A DNA stretch of 64,000 nt, taken from contig JAYKKM010000221.1 of the NCBI GenBank assembly GCA_035772405.1, forward strand, positions 1,430,501-1,494,500, written 5' to 3'. This DNA comes from Chrysogorgia sp. JL179-B06 (lineage: Eukaryota > Cnidaria > Anthozoa > Scleralcyonacea > Chrysogorgiidae). Positions 45,501 through 54,373 of the stretch are shown piece after piece (within the stretch, counting starts at the first letter, position 1; each line of letters starts with the position of its first letter). A program made the translations under genes and the position numbers. The notes beneath the pieces are model-generated. The model did no database searches, was not told the origin of the DNA, and saw only the letters and a program-made list of their open reading frames with translations.

Positions 45501-48234
45501 AGTATAAATGATAATTATTGAATGAGGCTGAGCATGATACCAATAATTATCTCCCAAAGCCGAAGGCTGAGGCGGATAATAAAGACCGAGGTCTGGATAA
45601 TTATCGATATAATTCTTGATATCGTGCTGAATTGAGAAGGACGCAGATCAAACGTGGCCAGGACGAATGCATATTAAAGTTGCTCCAGGCAGCCGCCATA
45701 CGACCCATGTCTGACTACAGAGTACAGCTATGATCTACTGTAAGTGTTGACTTTACAGAGGGGAAACAACCACCACCGACAACAACTTTACTCATGCACT
45801 GGGGTATGAAGCTCGGGAGTCAACACCATGGTTACCAGACGGTCAGCCAGCATTAAGTACTAACCCTGTGCAGCAACAGGGCTTAACTTCAAATCTCAGG
45901 GCAAAGTGATGGGCAACGTGCTTACTGCATGTGCAACCGTACTTCCTTCTATGCTAACAATATAAATAATGTCTAAATAACAATTTACTACACCAACCAG
46001 CATTTTCAAAATTCTTCCTTGACAAGTGAAGGAGGGCATCTGTAAGCAAATCTATTCTTCGACTGGCTGACATTTCCTTTGTAATAGAAGAAAATCCACG
46101 AAGATAAGACCACAACCTCTCAATAGCCTCCCCATCAGTAAGCCCAAAACCTTCAAGTCTCCTCGGACTAAATTCTACCTGTGAAACATAATTTTCAGAA
46201 ATGATTAATCATTTTGCAGTGCAATTGGGTTTAACAAGATTCAATTTTAGTTTGGCATGTACAGTATTGTAGAAAAAATATGCTTAGTCTCGTGCAGATG
46301 ACAATGCATGATGATAATTCACCATGCTGATCCTTTCTCCCATCAGTGAGAACTACGTACGCCTAATCTTCAGGTTAGTGCCTCCAGAGAAATTTAATTT
46401 TTGCTGTTAACTGTATATACTTAATAATATCAAACCTGGCAAGAAGCTTTGTGACCGTAACAATGGAAAATGGGGATAGAAATAGTCAGATTTGAAAGTA
46501 TCTCTTGCTGACCATTTGCCTTAAAATATAAAAATAAGAAATAAAGTATGATAGTAGTAACATAAAAGATAAATCCATGAAAAAGAAAAAATGATAATCA
46601 AACCACTATTATTATCAATAATCTTTACACAGATTAACTTGTTCAGTAAGAATAAATACATACATATTTTACATACTGCTATCAATAACTTTGCATACTG
46701 CTAACAATAACTAATAAGTACCTATGGCTATTAACTAACAAGATAAACAATTAGTACAATTGTTTGATAGCATATATAATGAACATACAGTATACACGTA
46801 CGACTTTGATTCCTTCAGTAGAACATTATTTAATCTACATGTATGTGTAGAATTCAGCATACAGTTGAAATAAATATGGGTCAAACAATTGAAATTATAC
46901 AGTGTACAAATTCATGAAAGGAAACTCAGAAAAGTTAATTGGTATATAGTAAATCCTCGTTCATATTTTGTTGGGATGTAGATGATCAATGCATGTACAT
47001 TTTTTATTACTGTAATTCAGGCCTTATTAATATTTTGAGCAGAATTTAAAAGTCGGAAATGTGCATGCAAAAATTTGTGCAAAAATTTAAAATCTGCCTG
47101 CGAGCGGCGATTGCATGCTCTGATGAGGCCTGCTGTAATTGGTAGTTTTCTTTCTTTCCACTGTACAGAAAGTTACACAATTACACAATTACACAATTAT
47201 CATATGCATACAAAATACCTTAAGATGCGATGAAAGAACACAACCAATGTCATACATAATTTTCAAGTCAATATCTGGATTTCTTTCACATGCTTGTAAG
47301 AGTCTTTGCAACTCAAATATTGAATATGAAATCCTAAACAAATTGAAATATGGGATTAATAATGTAGGTAACATCCTACAGTATACACAGTTTGCATTAT
47401 GTTGTACAGTGCACCCTTTCAGCTAACTAATATACACCTTCCAGTGGTGTCATCTTTCATTCACCATTGTTCCTGCAATGACTTTGCAGTTATAGTACAA
47501 GTTTTGTACAGTAATATGATACTGCACACTGCCTTTAGTGTACATGTATGTACATGTAGCTGAATATTTCAGATGTTTCAATACTACAGTAATTAACAAC
47601 CATTCAGCCATGTTAAAGTAATTTAAAAGTCATTATTAGTATTAATTATCTATTTACCTTTCTCCATGTTTAATACTAAAAAATTTTCCTGGATGAGTAT
47701 GACGACTACAACAACTTCCAAAAACACCTTTCTCATCAAACAGACTATTTTTCCCTTTTGATCGAAGGGCTTCTGTCACTTCTCCAGCCTTAAATGTTTG
47801 ACAACTCTAAAAATTGTATTAAAAATAATGCACAAGAGAAGATTGTAGCCAATGAATGGCTATAAAATTAAATTTAATGATGTCATTAGCCAATCAGTGA
47901 TGATGAAAATTGATTGATATGTTTTAATTATCTATTTAATATTACATACAGTAGTCTATCATCACATGCCAGATCAGCTGTAATTGGTGCAAACTGTTCT
48001 GGTGACTCATTATGTTTGTCAAAAATGTCCAAAATTAAATTTTCAATACAGTACCTCCTCTGCCTTTTGCTTTTTGGAATTGCTATAATTATCCACAAAA
48101 TTGTCAACTTCATCTTGGTCGGCAAATAATAGGCATCCATGATTAGGGGTAGTAAAACTGTTTCCTGCATTCTTCTTACGTGTTAACCCAAAACAAGCAT
48201 CCATTGAATGTATAATTACACCAGATTCACCATC
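41894..48234 (-). CDS. KDZ-type (Kyakuja/Dileera/Zisupton) transposase gene, multi-exon
   Basis: Exons on the minus strand with AG/GT borders: 48234-48055, 47806-47658, 47333-47219, 46519-46436, 46178-45998, 44946-44857, 44749-44678, 44477-44408, 44144-44055, 43859-43672 and 42546-41894. Phases agree at each junction I checked. Landmarks in order: HSMDACFGLTRKKNAG, FDEKGVFGSCCSRH, KIMYDIGCVLSSHLK, IPIFHCYGHKASCQ, FGLTDGEAIERLWSYLRGFS, then long helices and an acidic C-terminus (SENEEDVEELSDVETD). These are the KDZ transposase signatures, and the presumed D-D-E residues (Asp in SMD, Asp in YDI, Glu in DGE) are present. The N-terminal exons with the CxC-type zinc cluster are not found in the window, so the gene is partial here. 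The exon at 45998 has a poor donor. Confidence 0.75.
42572..42986. mobile_element. TTAA-flanked MITE in the last intron of the KDZ gene
   Basis: TTAA at both ends, TIR AGGGGAACTGTACCCAAAAA ... TTTTTGGGTACAGTTCCCCT. The inverted similarity continues through AAAGTTCTTTAAGTA-type and GGCGCC-containing segments for about 190 bp per arm. TTAA plus this terminus fits piggyBac- or Kolobok-type non-autonomous elements. Confidence 0.85.
45165..45285. repeat. GC-richer inverted repeat
   Basis: Repeated and inverted GGGTGATTCGA/TCGAATCACCC blocks with CGAACTCGAA. Confidence 0.65.
45384..45500. repeat. Inverted repeat with TCCCTCGGG tandem core
   Basis: TAGACCC...GGGGAATTCG at the left is inverted at the right (CGAATTCACC...GGGTCTA); the core holds four TCCCTCGGG motifs. 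Confidence 0.7.
45640..45960 (-). repeat. 5S rRNA-derived SINE (copy 2)
   Basis: On the minus strand AAGTTAAGCCCTGTTGCTG, then CAGGGTTAGTACTTAATGCT and GGCTGACCGTCTGGTAACCA follow the 5S rRNA order (AAGCTAAGC, GGTTAGTACTTGGATGG, GACCGCCTGGGAATACC). Shares GCAGATCAAACGTGGCC and the GAAGTACGG-type head with the other copies. Sits in an intron of the KDZ gene. Confidence 0.65.
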
Positions 48235-48239
48235 CTGTA

Positions 48240-49020
48240 AAAGACAGAACTCAAGTTGTAGCACTTGGTAATATAGTCGTTAAAGGGAGTGGATTACAAA
48301 GGATATACTGTATATCCAAACATAATACTTGATGTCTTGGTAGGCAACAGACGTACTATGTTGCATGTACCAGTTTCTGTGAACTAATATATATATAGTA
48401 TAGTACCACTATTTTATTAAGCATTCATCCAAAATGTGAAGCATACAGTACAGTACATGTCAGTAGAAGTAGTAAGTCATGGGAGGTGGTCATTTCTTAA
48501 GAGACATCACCACAACAGTTCTAATTAAGCTGTAATTTGGACTGCTGCTCGCTAATTAAAGTGGTTGTATATTAGAGGTGGTTGTGTATGATACCTGTAA
48601 GAATCTGTTTTAGACTAATCCTATTTTCCTACCAGAACATAGTAGTAATATATATATATATATATATATACATGTGTTAGAGACTGGCACTAGCTCTAAG
48701 CCAATCAGAATCAAGTATTGATTTGTATTGATTTGAATGGACCAATCAGAGCAGAGCCAGTCCAAAATTTCCAGGGGGGTGTCGTATTTTTAAGGTGTGG
48801 TCACCCTGTATAGAACGACCAGTGATCAAATCAGGGGGGATATGAAGCTGGTCGTATACAAGAGGTTTTTTGTATTAAAATTAGTCAAAAAGTGGTCGCG
48901 GTCAAGAGTATATATATCACTTGGGTCGTGTTGTTGTACGACCAGTTTTTGAGTTCCCTGAACGACCAGAGAGTTTGAAGGTCATTCAAGGTGAATAGTG
49001 CTAAGCAAGTACTGACGTCA
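48240..49020. other. Non-coding; short (AT)n at 48648-48670
   Basis: No coding exon of the KDZ gene recognised upstream of 48234. A GACCA/GGTCGT-rich segment at 48785-48970 looks like an old repeat. Confidence 0.35.
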
Positions 49021-49027
49021 TTTGCTA

Positions 49028-49365
49028 TATGCCGTGGTGAAAGCGGTGATGAACAGGAACAGGATGTTTAGTTGTAGCATTTAGTGTTCTGACCAACTGA
49101 AGATCAGTGGGAATAGTTCACCGAGAAACCAGACACACCCAAGCTGACAAGAAAGTCAAACATTGTACAAGTTTTCACGCAGAGTCTAACATGAAATACT
49201 CTGCGTGAAAACTTGTACAATGTTTGACTTTCTTGTCAGCTTGGGTGTGTCTGGTTTCTCGGTAAACTTATCCCTACTGATCATCAATTAATCGGAACAC
49301 GAAATTCTACGACTAAACTTCCTGTTCCTGGTCCATCACAGCTTTCACCACCACATGTAGCATCC
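49028..49365. mobile_element. Foldback MITE with long hairpin
   Basis: Arms of about 150 bp: GGTGAAAGCGGTGATGAACA ... and TCCATCACAGCTTTCACCAC. The inner 60 bp are perfectly inverted (CAAGCTGACAAGAAAGTCAA to TTGACTTTCTTGTCAGCTTG) around CTAACATGAAAT. Confidence 0.85.
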
Positions 49366-49369
49366 GTGC

Positions 49370-50402
49370 CAGCACTTAGACAAATCATCATTCACACAGT
49401 GATATATATACTGACACACACACACGTTTTTGAAAAATTAAAATACATAAAATTCTATTATACATAACCATCATACCTCACCCGATGTGATGTTATACTT
49501 ACCATCCAAAAAAACGCCATATTTTTATTTGAAGACTTGTAATGATGTTTGAAAATAAAAATAAACAGTTTTTGAACTGTACTTATTTTTATTTTGGAGT
49601 TTATTGAAATAAAAATAAGCATTTTGAATTAATCATAGAAATTTCCGCCATGGAGCTCTTACCTCGACGCCATCTTATGGCCGAATGACTGATATTCCTT
49701 AGTAACGGTATTTTTAAAAAGGATCTCAAAATATTATAAGAGGATATATCTCATAAAAATTATTCCCCAAAAAGTTTTAGAGAGAGATAGAGTTTGGAGA
49801 AACCTCAAAATAATTTTAGATGAAATATCCCAAATAAAAATATTAGAGATGTAAAAGTGTTTTATTAATTTTGGAGAAAAACCTCAAATAATTTTTAAGA
49901 GATTTGTTTAGTATATAAGCAGATGTTATTTCATATTTTATCAGTTGTGTTGTGTTTTGCTCGCTTGTAAGTTGTGCTTCGGTACAAGACTCTGACATCT
50001 TCCAATGTTCTGTTTTTTATTAAATTGCATTGGTGCGCGATCAACCCGTAGTCGAATTTGCGATTCGAATGAGATTGACTCAGGTCCATAGCGACATTCT
50101 GGTCATCCCTTGTTCAATGAATTGCTTATTTTACGCAAGGGTTTGTTCGTTAGCATATGATGAAAGAGTTAGCTATAGTAAAAACACACACACGAGGGAA
50201 AAGTTGGATGAATATATATATTAAAACACACGAAAACAATAAAAAACTATTTCATACGAATAAATTTGTAATATCCGTGAATGGTTTTCTGTGTGGGTAT
50301 AAAATCCCTCGATAGGTTACCCCTACAAATTAAAAAATATAAATCAGTTTTTGGATTGTTTTATTTTTTCCAAGTGTTGTATACCTACAAAAAAATAAAT
50401 AT
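49370..50402. other. Left junction zone of the virus-like element, unresolved
   Basis: Somewhere here host sequence passes into the virus-like element. A TATATAAGC at about 49913 and a CTTACCTCGACGCCATCTTATG block are promoter-like, but no terminal inverted repeat can be proven, because the other end is outside the window. No convincing ORF. Confidence 0.3.
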
Positions 50403-50805
50403 TTATGTCATTTTTATCATCTTGTCTGTACTCTCAAAGTACATAAATTGTTCACCTCGCGTGTCAACGTACCCCCACACGCGAGGGTCATCGTCTTCTT
50501 CTTCGGGTACCCGCGGCTCATAGTCGTCGAAATCGAACTCCGTATCCTGTTGGACACGGAAGGCCCATTCAGTGGCACCATCGGAGACGAGAAGTACACC
50601 GGGGATCTCCTCTTCCACATTGATAACTTCGGTTGGCGGTGGAGGGATAACTTCTGTTGGAGGTGGAGTGGTTTCTTTCTAAGAGAGAGAAATATAAAAA
50701 ACATAATAAATACATATCGCTTGTATACAGACAGTAAAAAACATTTTAGCGCTATCTTACATTGATTTCTTGCGTTTCTTGCGGTTTCGTATCTTTACTA
50801 TCCAT
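50403..50805 (-). CDS. Spliced acidic protein of the virus-like element (106 aa)
   Basis: Exon 1 (50805-50761) reads MDSKDTKPQETQEIN. A GTAAGA donor and CTTAG acceptor remove 82 nt (50760-50679), and exon 2 (50678-50403) continues in phase 0 as KETTPPPTEVIPPPPTEVIN. It then continues through EEEIPGVLLVSDGATEWAFR to a strongly acidic FDFDDYEPRVPEEEDDDPR. No known domain is recognised. It is the leftmost gene of the compact block and is transcribed away from the repeat-rich 50.8-51.5 kb region. An unspliced reading would start in a different frame and lack the coherent acidic pattern. Confidence 0.55.
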
Positions 50806-50809
50806 TTCT

Positions 50810-51540
50810 TTTTCTCGTTTGTCTTCGTGTAAAGGTGAAAGCGTTTTGGTTTGACATGTGTCTTCGTGCTTATTTTATAATGACGCTCTACGGGGTATTA
50901 CAATGGATTGCGGTTTTAACCAATCAGAGTTTCTATAATCAAACCTCCCCCGTATCTAACCAATCAGAGTTCGTTCATTAAACCCTTCATGTCAAAACAA
51001 GTGAAGTATTATAGGTGGGGAACAATATGGGTTGTTAAACGATTAGGGATGCGTATATATAATTAGCGTTGTGTTCTATTCACACCCCTTATGTCAAAAC
51101 AGTATGATTAATAATAGGGTCGGAACAATGAAGCTTAAGGACGCGAAGCGTTTTGTTCTGATTCCTCCCCTTATGTCAAAACAGTTTGATATATTATAGG
51201 GTAGTGAACAATGAATTTACTTGTGGGGATTAGCGGCCATTTTGTTTGTGTACTTTGGTAGCGCGATTTTTTAATGTGTTCTAACCTTATTTACTTGTAG
51301 GGATTAGCGGCCATTTTGAGGGGATTAGACCCTGTGAAATATATATTTCCCGTGTTTAAATACGTCTATTTCTAGATATTTAAGCATTTTTATACTTATT
51401 TAAGCATATATTTATGCTTTTTGATACTTTATTTTACACTTTTCACACATTTTAGTATATATTTTAAAATACCCGTGAGCGCGATAAGGAGAGCGTGTTA
51501 ATTAATTCACACATGTCAAAATAGATGATAATGGTTTTTT
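50810..51540. promoter_or_regulatory. Repeat-rich regulatory region of the virus-like element
   Basis: Two CCAATCAGAGT boxes (50919, 50962), three copies of a CCCTTATGTCAAAACAGT module (about 50983, 51085, 51167) each followed by ATTATAGGGT and GAACAATGAA, and two copies of GGGGATTAGCGGCCATTTTG (51225, 51300) containing a YY1-like CGGCCATTTTG. No ORF. It lies between divergent or tandem minus-strand genes, so a control region or origin is likely. Confidence 0.55.
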
Positions 51541-51543
51541 ATT
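51538..51543 (-). terminator. Polyadenylation signal of the minus-strand small-gene trio
   Basis: TTTATT on the plus strand (AATAAA on minus) just past the stop at 51547. Confidence 0.45.
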
Positions 51544-51546
51544 GTT

Positions 51547-51870
51547 TTAACGTAATACTTCGAGGTTACAATTCATTGTGTAAGAGTTTACAAAGAAGAT
51601 ATGTCTGCCCAAGAGATCTTCTTGATTTTCCTGGCGATGAATCATTGCAACAATAATTCCAGCTTCGACTCCCATTCGGGTATTAAGAACAGAGGTAAGG
51701 TTAAAATCCTTTAGTATTACCCCGCGCCGGTTGTCTAACCAAATTTTATCTTCTTTCATGAAGTCAACCACATAAAAATCAGAGTCTTTGCATATTGTAT
51801 ATAGAAATTCAGAACTGTATAACTTCACGTTAACAAGTTTAATTTCGTTTATATCTATGCTTGTTGTCAT
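51547..51870 (-). CDS. Small orphan protein 1 (107 aa)
   Basis: MTTSIDINEIKLVNVKLYSS opening. The middle has FLYTICKDSDFYVVDF and the end DLLGRHIFFVNSY. An AATAAA on the minus strand lies just after the stop (51543-51538). The ending resembles those of the two ORFs upstream on the same strand (IGKNVYLTNQY and IGQFVHVTCE), so the three may be diverged paralogues. A short beta-rich fold is suggested by alternating hydrophobics. No function assigned. Confidence 0.5.
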   Translation of the reverse strand: MTTSIDINEIKLVNVKLYSSEFLYTICKDSDFYVVDFMKEDKIWLDNRRGVILKDFNLTSVLNTRMGVEAGIIVAMIHRQENQEDLLGRHIFFVNSYTMNCNLEVLR

Positions 51871-51920
51871 CGTATCTAATACTAAAATGTTTTTGGAGAT
51901 GTCTATATATACAAAAGGGA

Positions 51921-52154
51921 TTAGTCTTTTACGATAAAAATATATTGATTGGTAAGATACACGTTTTTACCAATCTTATCGTGTTCGGATGAATCGAATT
52001 CGATTTTAAAATAATTGTTATCTTCATCTTTAAAGAAAAGTTCATACATCTGTTGCGGTGCTGCAGGTTTGGGTCTTGAACCCATTAACTGTAGATTTCC
52101 TTCCCCGGATAGATCTCTCAAGCTCCTCATAGATATAATTTTTGCTTGATTCAT
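51921..52154 (-). CDS. Small orphan protein 2 (77 aa)
   Basis: I start it at the Met of MNQAKIISMRSL because its ATG overlaps the stop of the upstream ORF as ATGA, the tightest possible spacing; an in-frame start nine codons earlier exists. Contains MYELFFKDEDNNYFKIEFDS and IGKNVYLTNQYIFIVKD. Related in pattern to its two neighbours. Confidence 0.5.
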   Translation of the reverse strand: MNQAKIISMRSLRDLSGEGNLQLMGSRPKPAAPQQMYELFFKDEDNNYFKIEFDSSEHDKIGKNVYLTNQYIFIVKD

Positions 52155-52414
52155 GGCTGATATGGTGGAGGATCCTCGCATGTTACATGTACAAATTGCC
52201 CAATCAATGGTGTAAAATCCTTTGATGAGTAGGTATATATATATTCATCACCTAACAATAGCAACTTATATATTATTCTATCACGTGCATTGTTGGGTAA
52301 CGGGAACATTTCCATTTTATGACATTCAACCACTTTATATTCATTGTGTGAAAAATACTTTGCTAAATCGGTAATTATTACCAACAGTGGATTTTCTTTT
52401 GTACCTGCAACCAT
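52151..52414 (-). CDS. Small orphan protein 3 with PPPY motif (87 aa)
   Basis: MVAGTKENPLLVIITDLAKY opening, then IIYKLLLLGDEYIYTYSSKD and IGQFVHVTCED, ending in DPPPYQP. The PPxY sequence is the class of motif that recruits WW-domain NEDD4-type ubiquitin ligases in viral budding proteins; whether it does so here is unknown. The body has the look of an OB-type small beta barrel (inference). Confidence 0.5.
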   Translation of the reverse strand: MVAGTKENPLLVIITDLAKYFSHNEYKVVECHKMEMFPLPNNARDRIIYKLLLLGDEYIYTYSSKDFTPLIGQFVHVTCEDPPPYQP

Positions 52415-52628
52415 GTTGAAAGTGTTTTAATAAAATATGACTTCTAATGTATGTTTTTATATCTTTCCTAGCAACGTTTTTACCGATATATATTTTGGGG
52501 GAATATGTACTGCATTAAGTCAACAAAAAGATTAAAAAAGATTTACATGTATTAGTAATCTTATAATATTGATTTTATCATTCGACCAATGAGAATACCC
52601 CGATATTTTATTGGGGAATTAAGTTCAA

Positions 52629-52692
52629 CCAATCAGGTTACGCTATTTTTTTTAACGTGTTTTTTATAAACGTTTGTTTCCAAAATTTTTAG
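52629..52692 (+). promoter_or_regulatory. CCAAT box, TATA box and 3' splice-like TTTTTAG
   Basis: ACCAATCAGG at 52628, TTTTATAAACG with TATAAA at 52665-52670, then AATTTTTAG ending at 52692, 13 nt before the ATG of the H3-tail-mimic gene. Confidence 0.55.
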
Positions 52693-52705
52693 GCACAATC
52701 TCAGC

Positions 52706-53941
52706 ATGGCCCGTGTGAAACAGACACATAGAAATTTGGAAAGTGGAAAAACCATTGCACGGATTGAAAGTAGGGGGAAAGATATTCCCAAAATGTTGAA
52801 ACAACGCCGTCATCAGCAACAAGAATATCGTCAAATGGGACGGAATATTTCAGATGATGAACAAGCATACAGCCAAGAAATCACAAGAAAAAAGAACATC
52901 AAAATAACTAAAGACATTGCACAGTTGCCATTAAATTTTGCTCTACCGATAACACCGTCCAGTCACGTGCCCCCTCGGCAAGCGAAGTCGTCACCACGGC
53001 AAGCAAAGCTACCCCCCCTGCAAGTAAATTCATCGTCTCAAGAACAGGAGGGTTACATAAACCCTCTACTCCTGCAAGCGAAGTATAACACGTCACCACG
53101 GCAAGTACCGTCTCTAGTCCAGCAAGTAAATTCTCCTCTACTACAGCAAGCGAAGTATAACGTGCCGTCGTGGCAAGCAAAGGTACCGGCTCTACTATCG
53201 CAAGTAAACCCCCTACCTCCGCTACTATCGCAAGAACAGTATAATATACCGCTTCAAACACCGCAAGCAAAGTATAATGCATCTCCTATTCCACCGCAAA
53301 CGATCTCACCGCCACAACCCGAAGATGAATTAGATAATTATATATACGATATGCCCATTGATTTCTTCGGTCAAATCCCTATTCCTTCTCCTGCGAATTT
53401 AATACGAATGTGTGATGAAATGGTACCCGTTCAACAAGGAAAACAATTATTACAAATTGTGGATGAATTAGCAAATGCTCTTTCCCCCACATTATCTCCT
53501 ATTCCTCTTTCACCACCACCACCACAACTACCACCCCCACCTAATTCACCCCAGCCATTATTTCCAGTATGTGAAGAAGAGGAAGAAGAAGAAGAGGAAG
53601 ACGACCGAGAAGTATTGAACGATCCGCCATTGAAGAAAAGATGTTATAAACGTTCGTTAATATATATGAAACGTGAAAAAAAAGGTGATGAACATCATGA
53701 AGAAAAACGAATGACAATCTATTCGAATTATGATCAAGATATTATTTGTACACAACGCGATAAATATCGTGAGTTAGAGGGTCTCTATATTGAGAAACTA
53801 TATATAAATAAACAATATTTGCAATGGCGTTCTAGAAAATTTACGAGTGACCTTATGGAAAAACGATATATAATGGATAATAATAAGGATTTGAAACGAA
53901 AGACTGATTTGAAAAAAAGGAAACCGAAATGTATAAAATGA
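52706..53941 (+). CDS. Histone H3-tail mimic, proline-rich acidic protein (411 aa)
   Basis: Starts MARVKQTHRNLESGKTIAR. After Met removal the first eight residues ARVKQTHR match the universal H3 tail ARTKQTAR at six positions, with K4, Q5, T6 and R8 aligned, and a G-K at 13-14 as in H3. No histone fold follows. Residues about 85-210 are a Pro/Gln-rich array with repeated QAKYN, RQAK and QVN units. A PPPPQLPPPPNSPQ stretch comes next, then a run of eight Glu and Asp (about 291-300), then basic DPPLKKRCYKRS, a likely nuclear localisation signal, and a basic C-terminus. AATAAA at 53952. Best read as a nuclear protein that presents an H3-like tail to host readers and modifiers; this is inference. 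Confidence 0.75.
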   Translation: MARVKQTHRNLESGKTIARIESRGKDIPKMLKQRRHQQQEYRQMGRNISDDEQAYSQEITRKKNIKITKDIAQLPLNFALPITPSSHVPPRQAKSSPRQAKLPPLQVNSSSQEQEGYINPLLLQAKYNTSPRQVPSLVQQVNSPLLQQAKYNVPSWQAKVPALLSQVNPLPPLLSQEQYNIPLQTPQAKYNASPIPPQTISPPQPEDELDNYIYDMPIDFFGQIPIPSPANLIRMCDEMVPVQQGKQLLQIVDELANALSPTLSPIPLSPPPPQLPPPPNSPQPLFPVCEEEEEEEEEDDREVLNDPPLKKRCYKRSLIYMKREKKGDEHHEEKRMTIYSNYDQDIICTQRDKYRELEGLYIEKLYINKQYLQWRSRKFTSDLMEKRYIMDNNKDLKRKTDLKKRKPKCIK

Positions 53942-53951
53942 TATTGTTCTA

Positions 53952-53957
53952 AATAAA
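53952..53957 (+). terminator. Polyadenylation signal after the H3-mimic gene
   Basis: AATAAA 11 nt after the stop and about 20 bp before the next ATG. Confidence 0.5.
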
Positions 53958-53977
53958 AATATCAGTAATGTGAAAAC

Positions 53978-54373
53978 ATGGAGGTGTGGAATGTCATGGT
54001 AAAAGAACTGGCACGTTTTGAAATAAAAATCAATAAAAATATGGAACAAAGTGTGTGGAAATGTCTTGACGATCATGAGAATTTATTTAAAAATATTATT
54101 GCACATTTAAAATGTCCACGTGAACTTTTAGATGCCTATAATCGCATGGAGCGTCATGAAATTGGACAAATAATAGCATTTTTTGCTTTAATCCTGTGTT
54201 TTTTTAGATATAATCACATTGATAATGAGGAAAATATAAAATTGTGTATACGTCAAACAATTTTAGATTTTAGAAATTCACATCTTAAATTCATTTTATT
54301 CCCTCATGATAAAAAACACACGTCGTGGTTTGGGTTGTGGAATATATTCTTTGAATTTTTTAAATTAGTCTAA
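53978..54373 (+). CDS. Small helical protein with BH1/BH2-like motifs, possible Bcl-2 homologue (131 aa)
   Basis: MEVWNVMVKELARFEIKINK opening. An all-helical protein. Residues 66-80 include HEIGQIIAFFALILCFF, which resembles the BH1 motif of Bcl-2 proteins (G-R-I-V-A-F-F). After about 30 residues of amphipathic helix (ENIKLCIRQTILDF) the C-terminus has SWFGLWNIFFEFF, placed where BH2 (W-x-x-x-x-G-W-x-x-F) would be. There is no C-terminal membrane anchor. Length is short for the family (usually 150 or more), so a compact divergent homologue is possible. Known viral relatives block apoptosis. The match is by eye only. Confidence 0.45.
   Translation: MEVWNVMVKELARFEIKINKNMEQSVWKCLDDHENLFKNIIAHLKCPRELLDAYNRMERHEIGQIIAFFALILCFFRYNHIDNEENIKLCIRQTILDFRNSHLKFILFPHDKKHTSWFGLWNIFFEFFKLV

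Noticed and set aside
47928..48170. 80-codon minus ORF
   Set aside because: Out of frame with the KDZ exon 48234-48055, which carries the conserved motif; it is a shadow.
50030..50224. 64-codon ORF at the left edge of the viral block
   Set aside because: No ATG start, no family resemblance, and it lies in the unresolved junction zone.
52908..53282. 124-codon minus ORF with LLAVV repeats
   Set aside because: Antisense shadow of the Pro/Gln-rich array of the H3-mimic gene.
52706..53941. Full histone H3 gene
   Set aside because: Only the N-terminal tail resembles H3; the histone-fold helices are absent.
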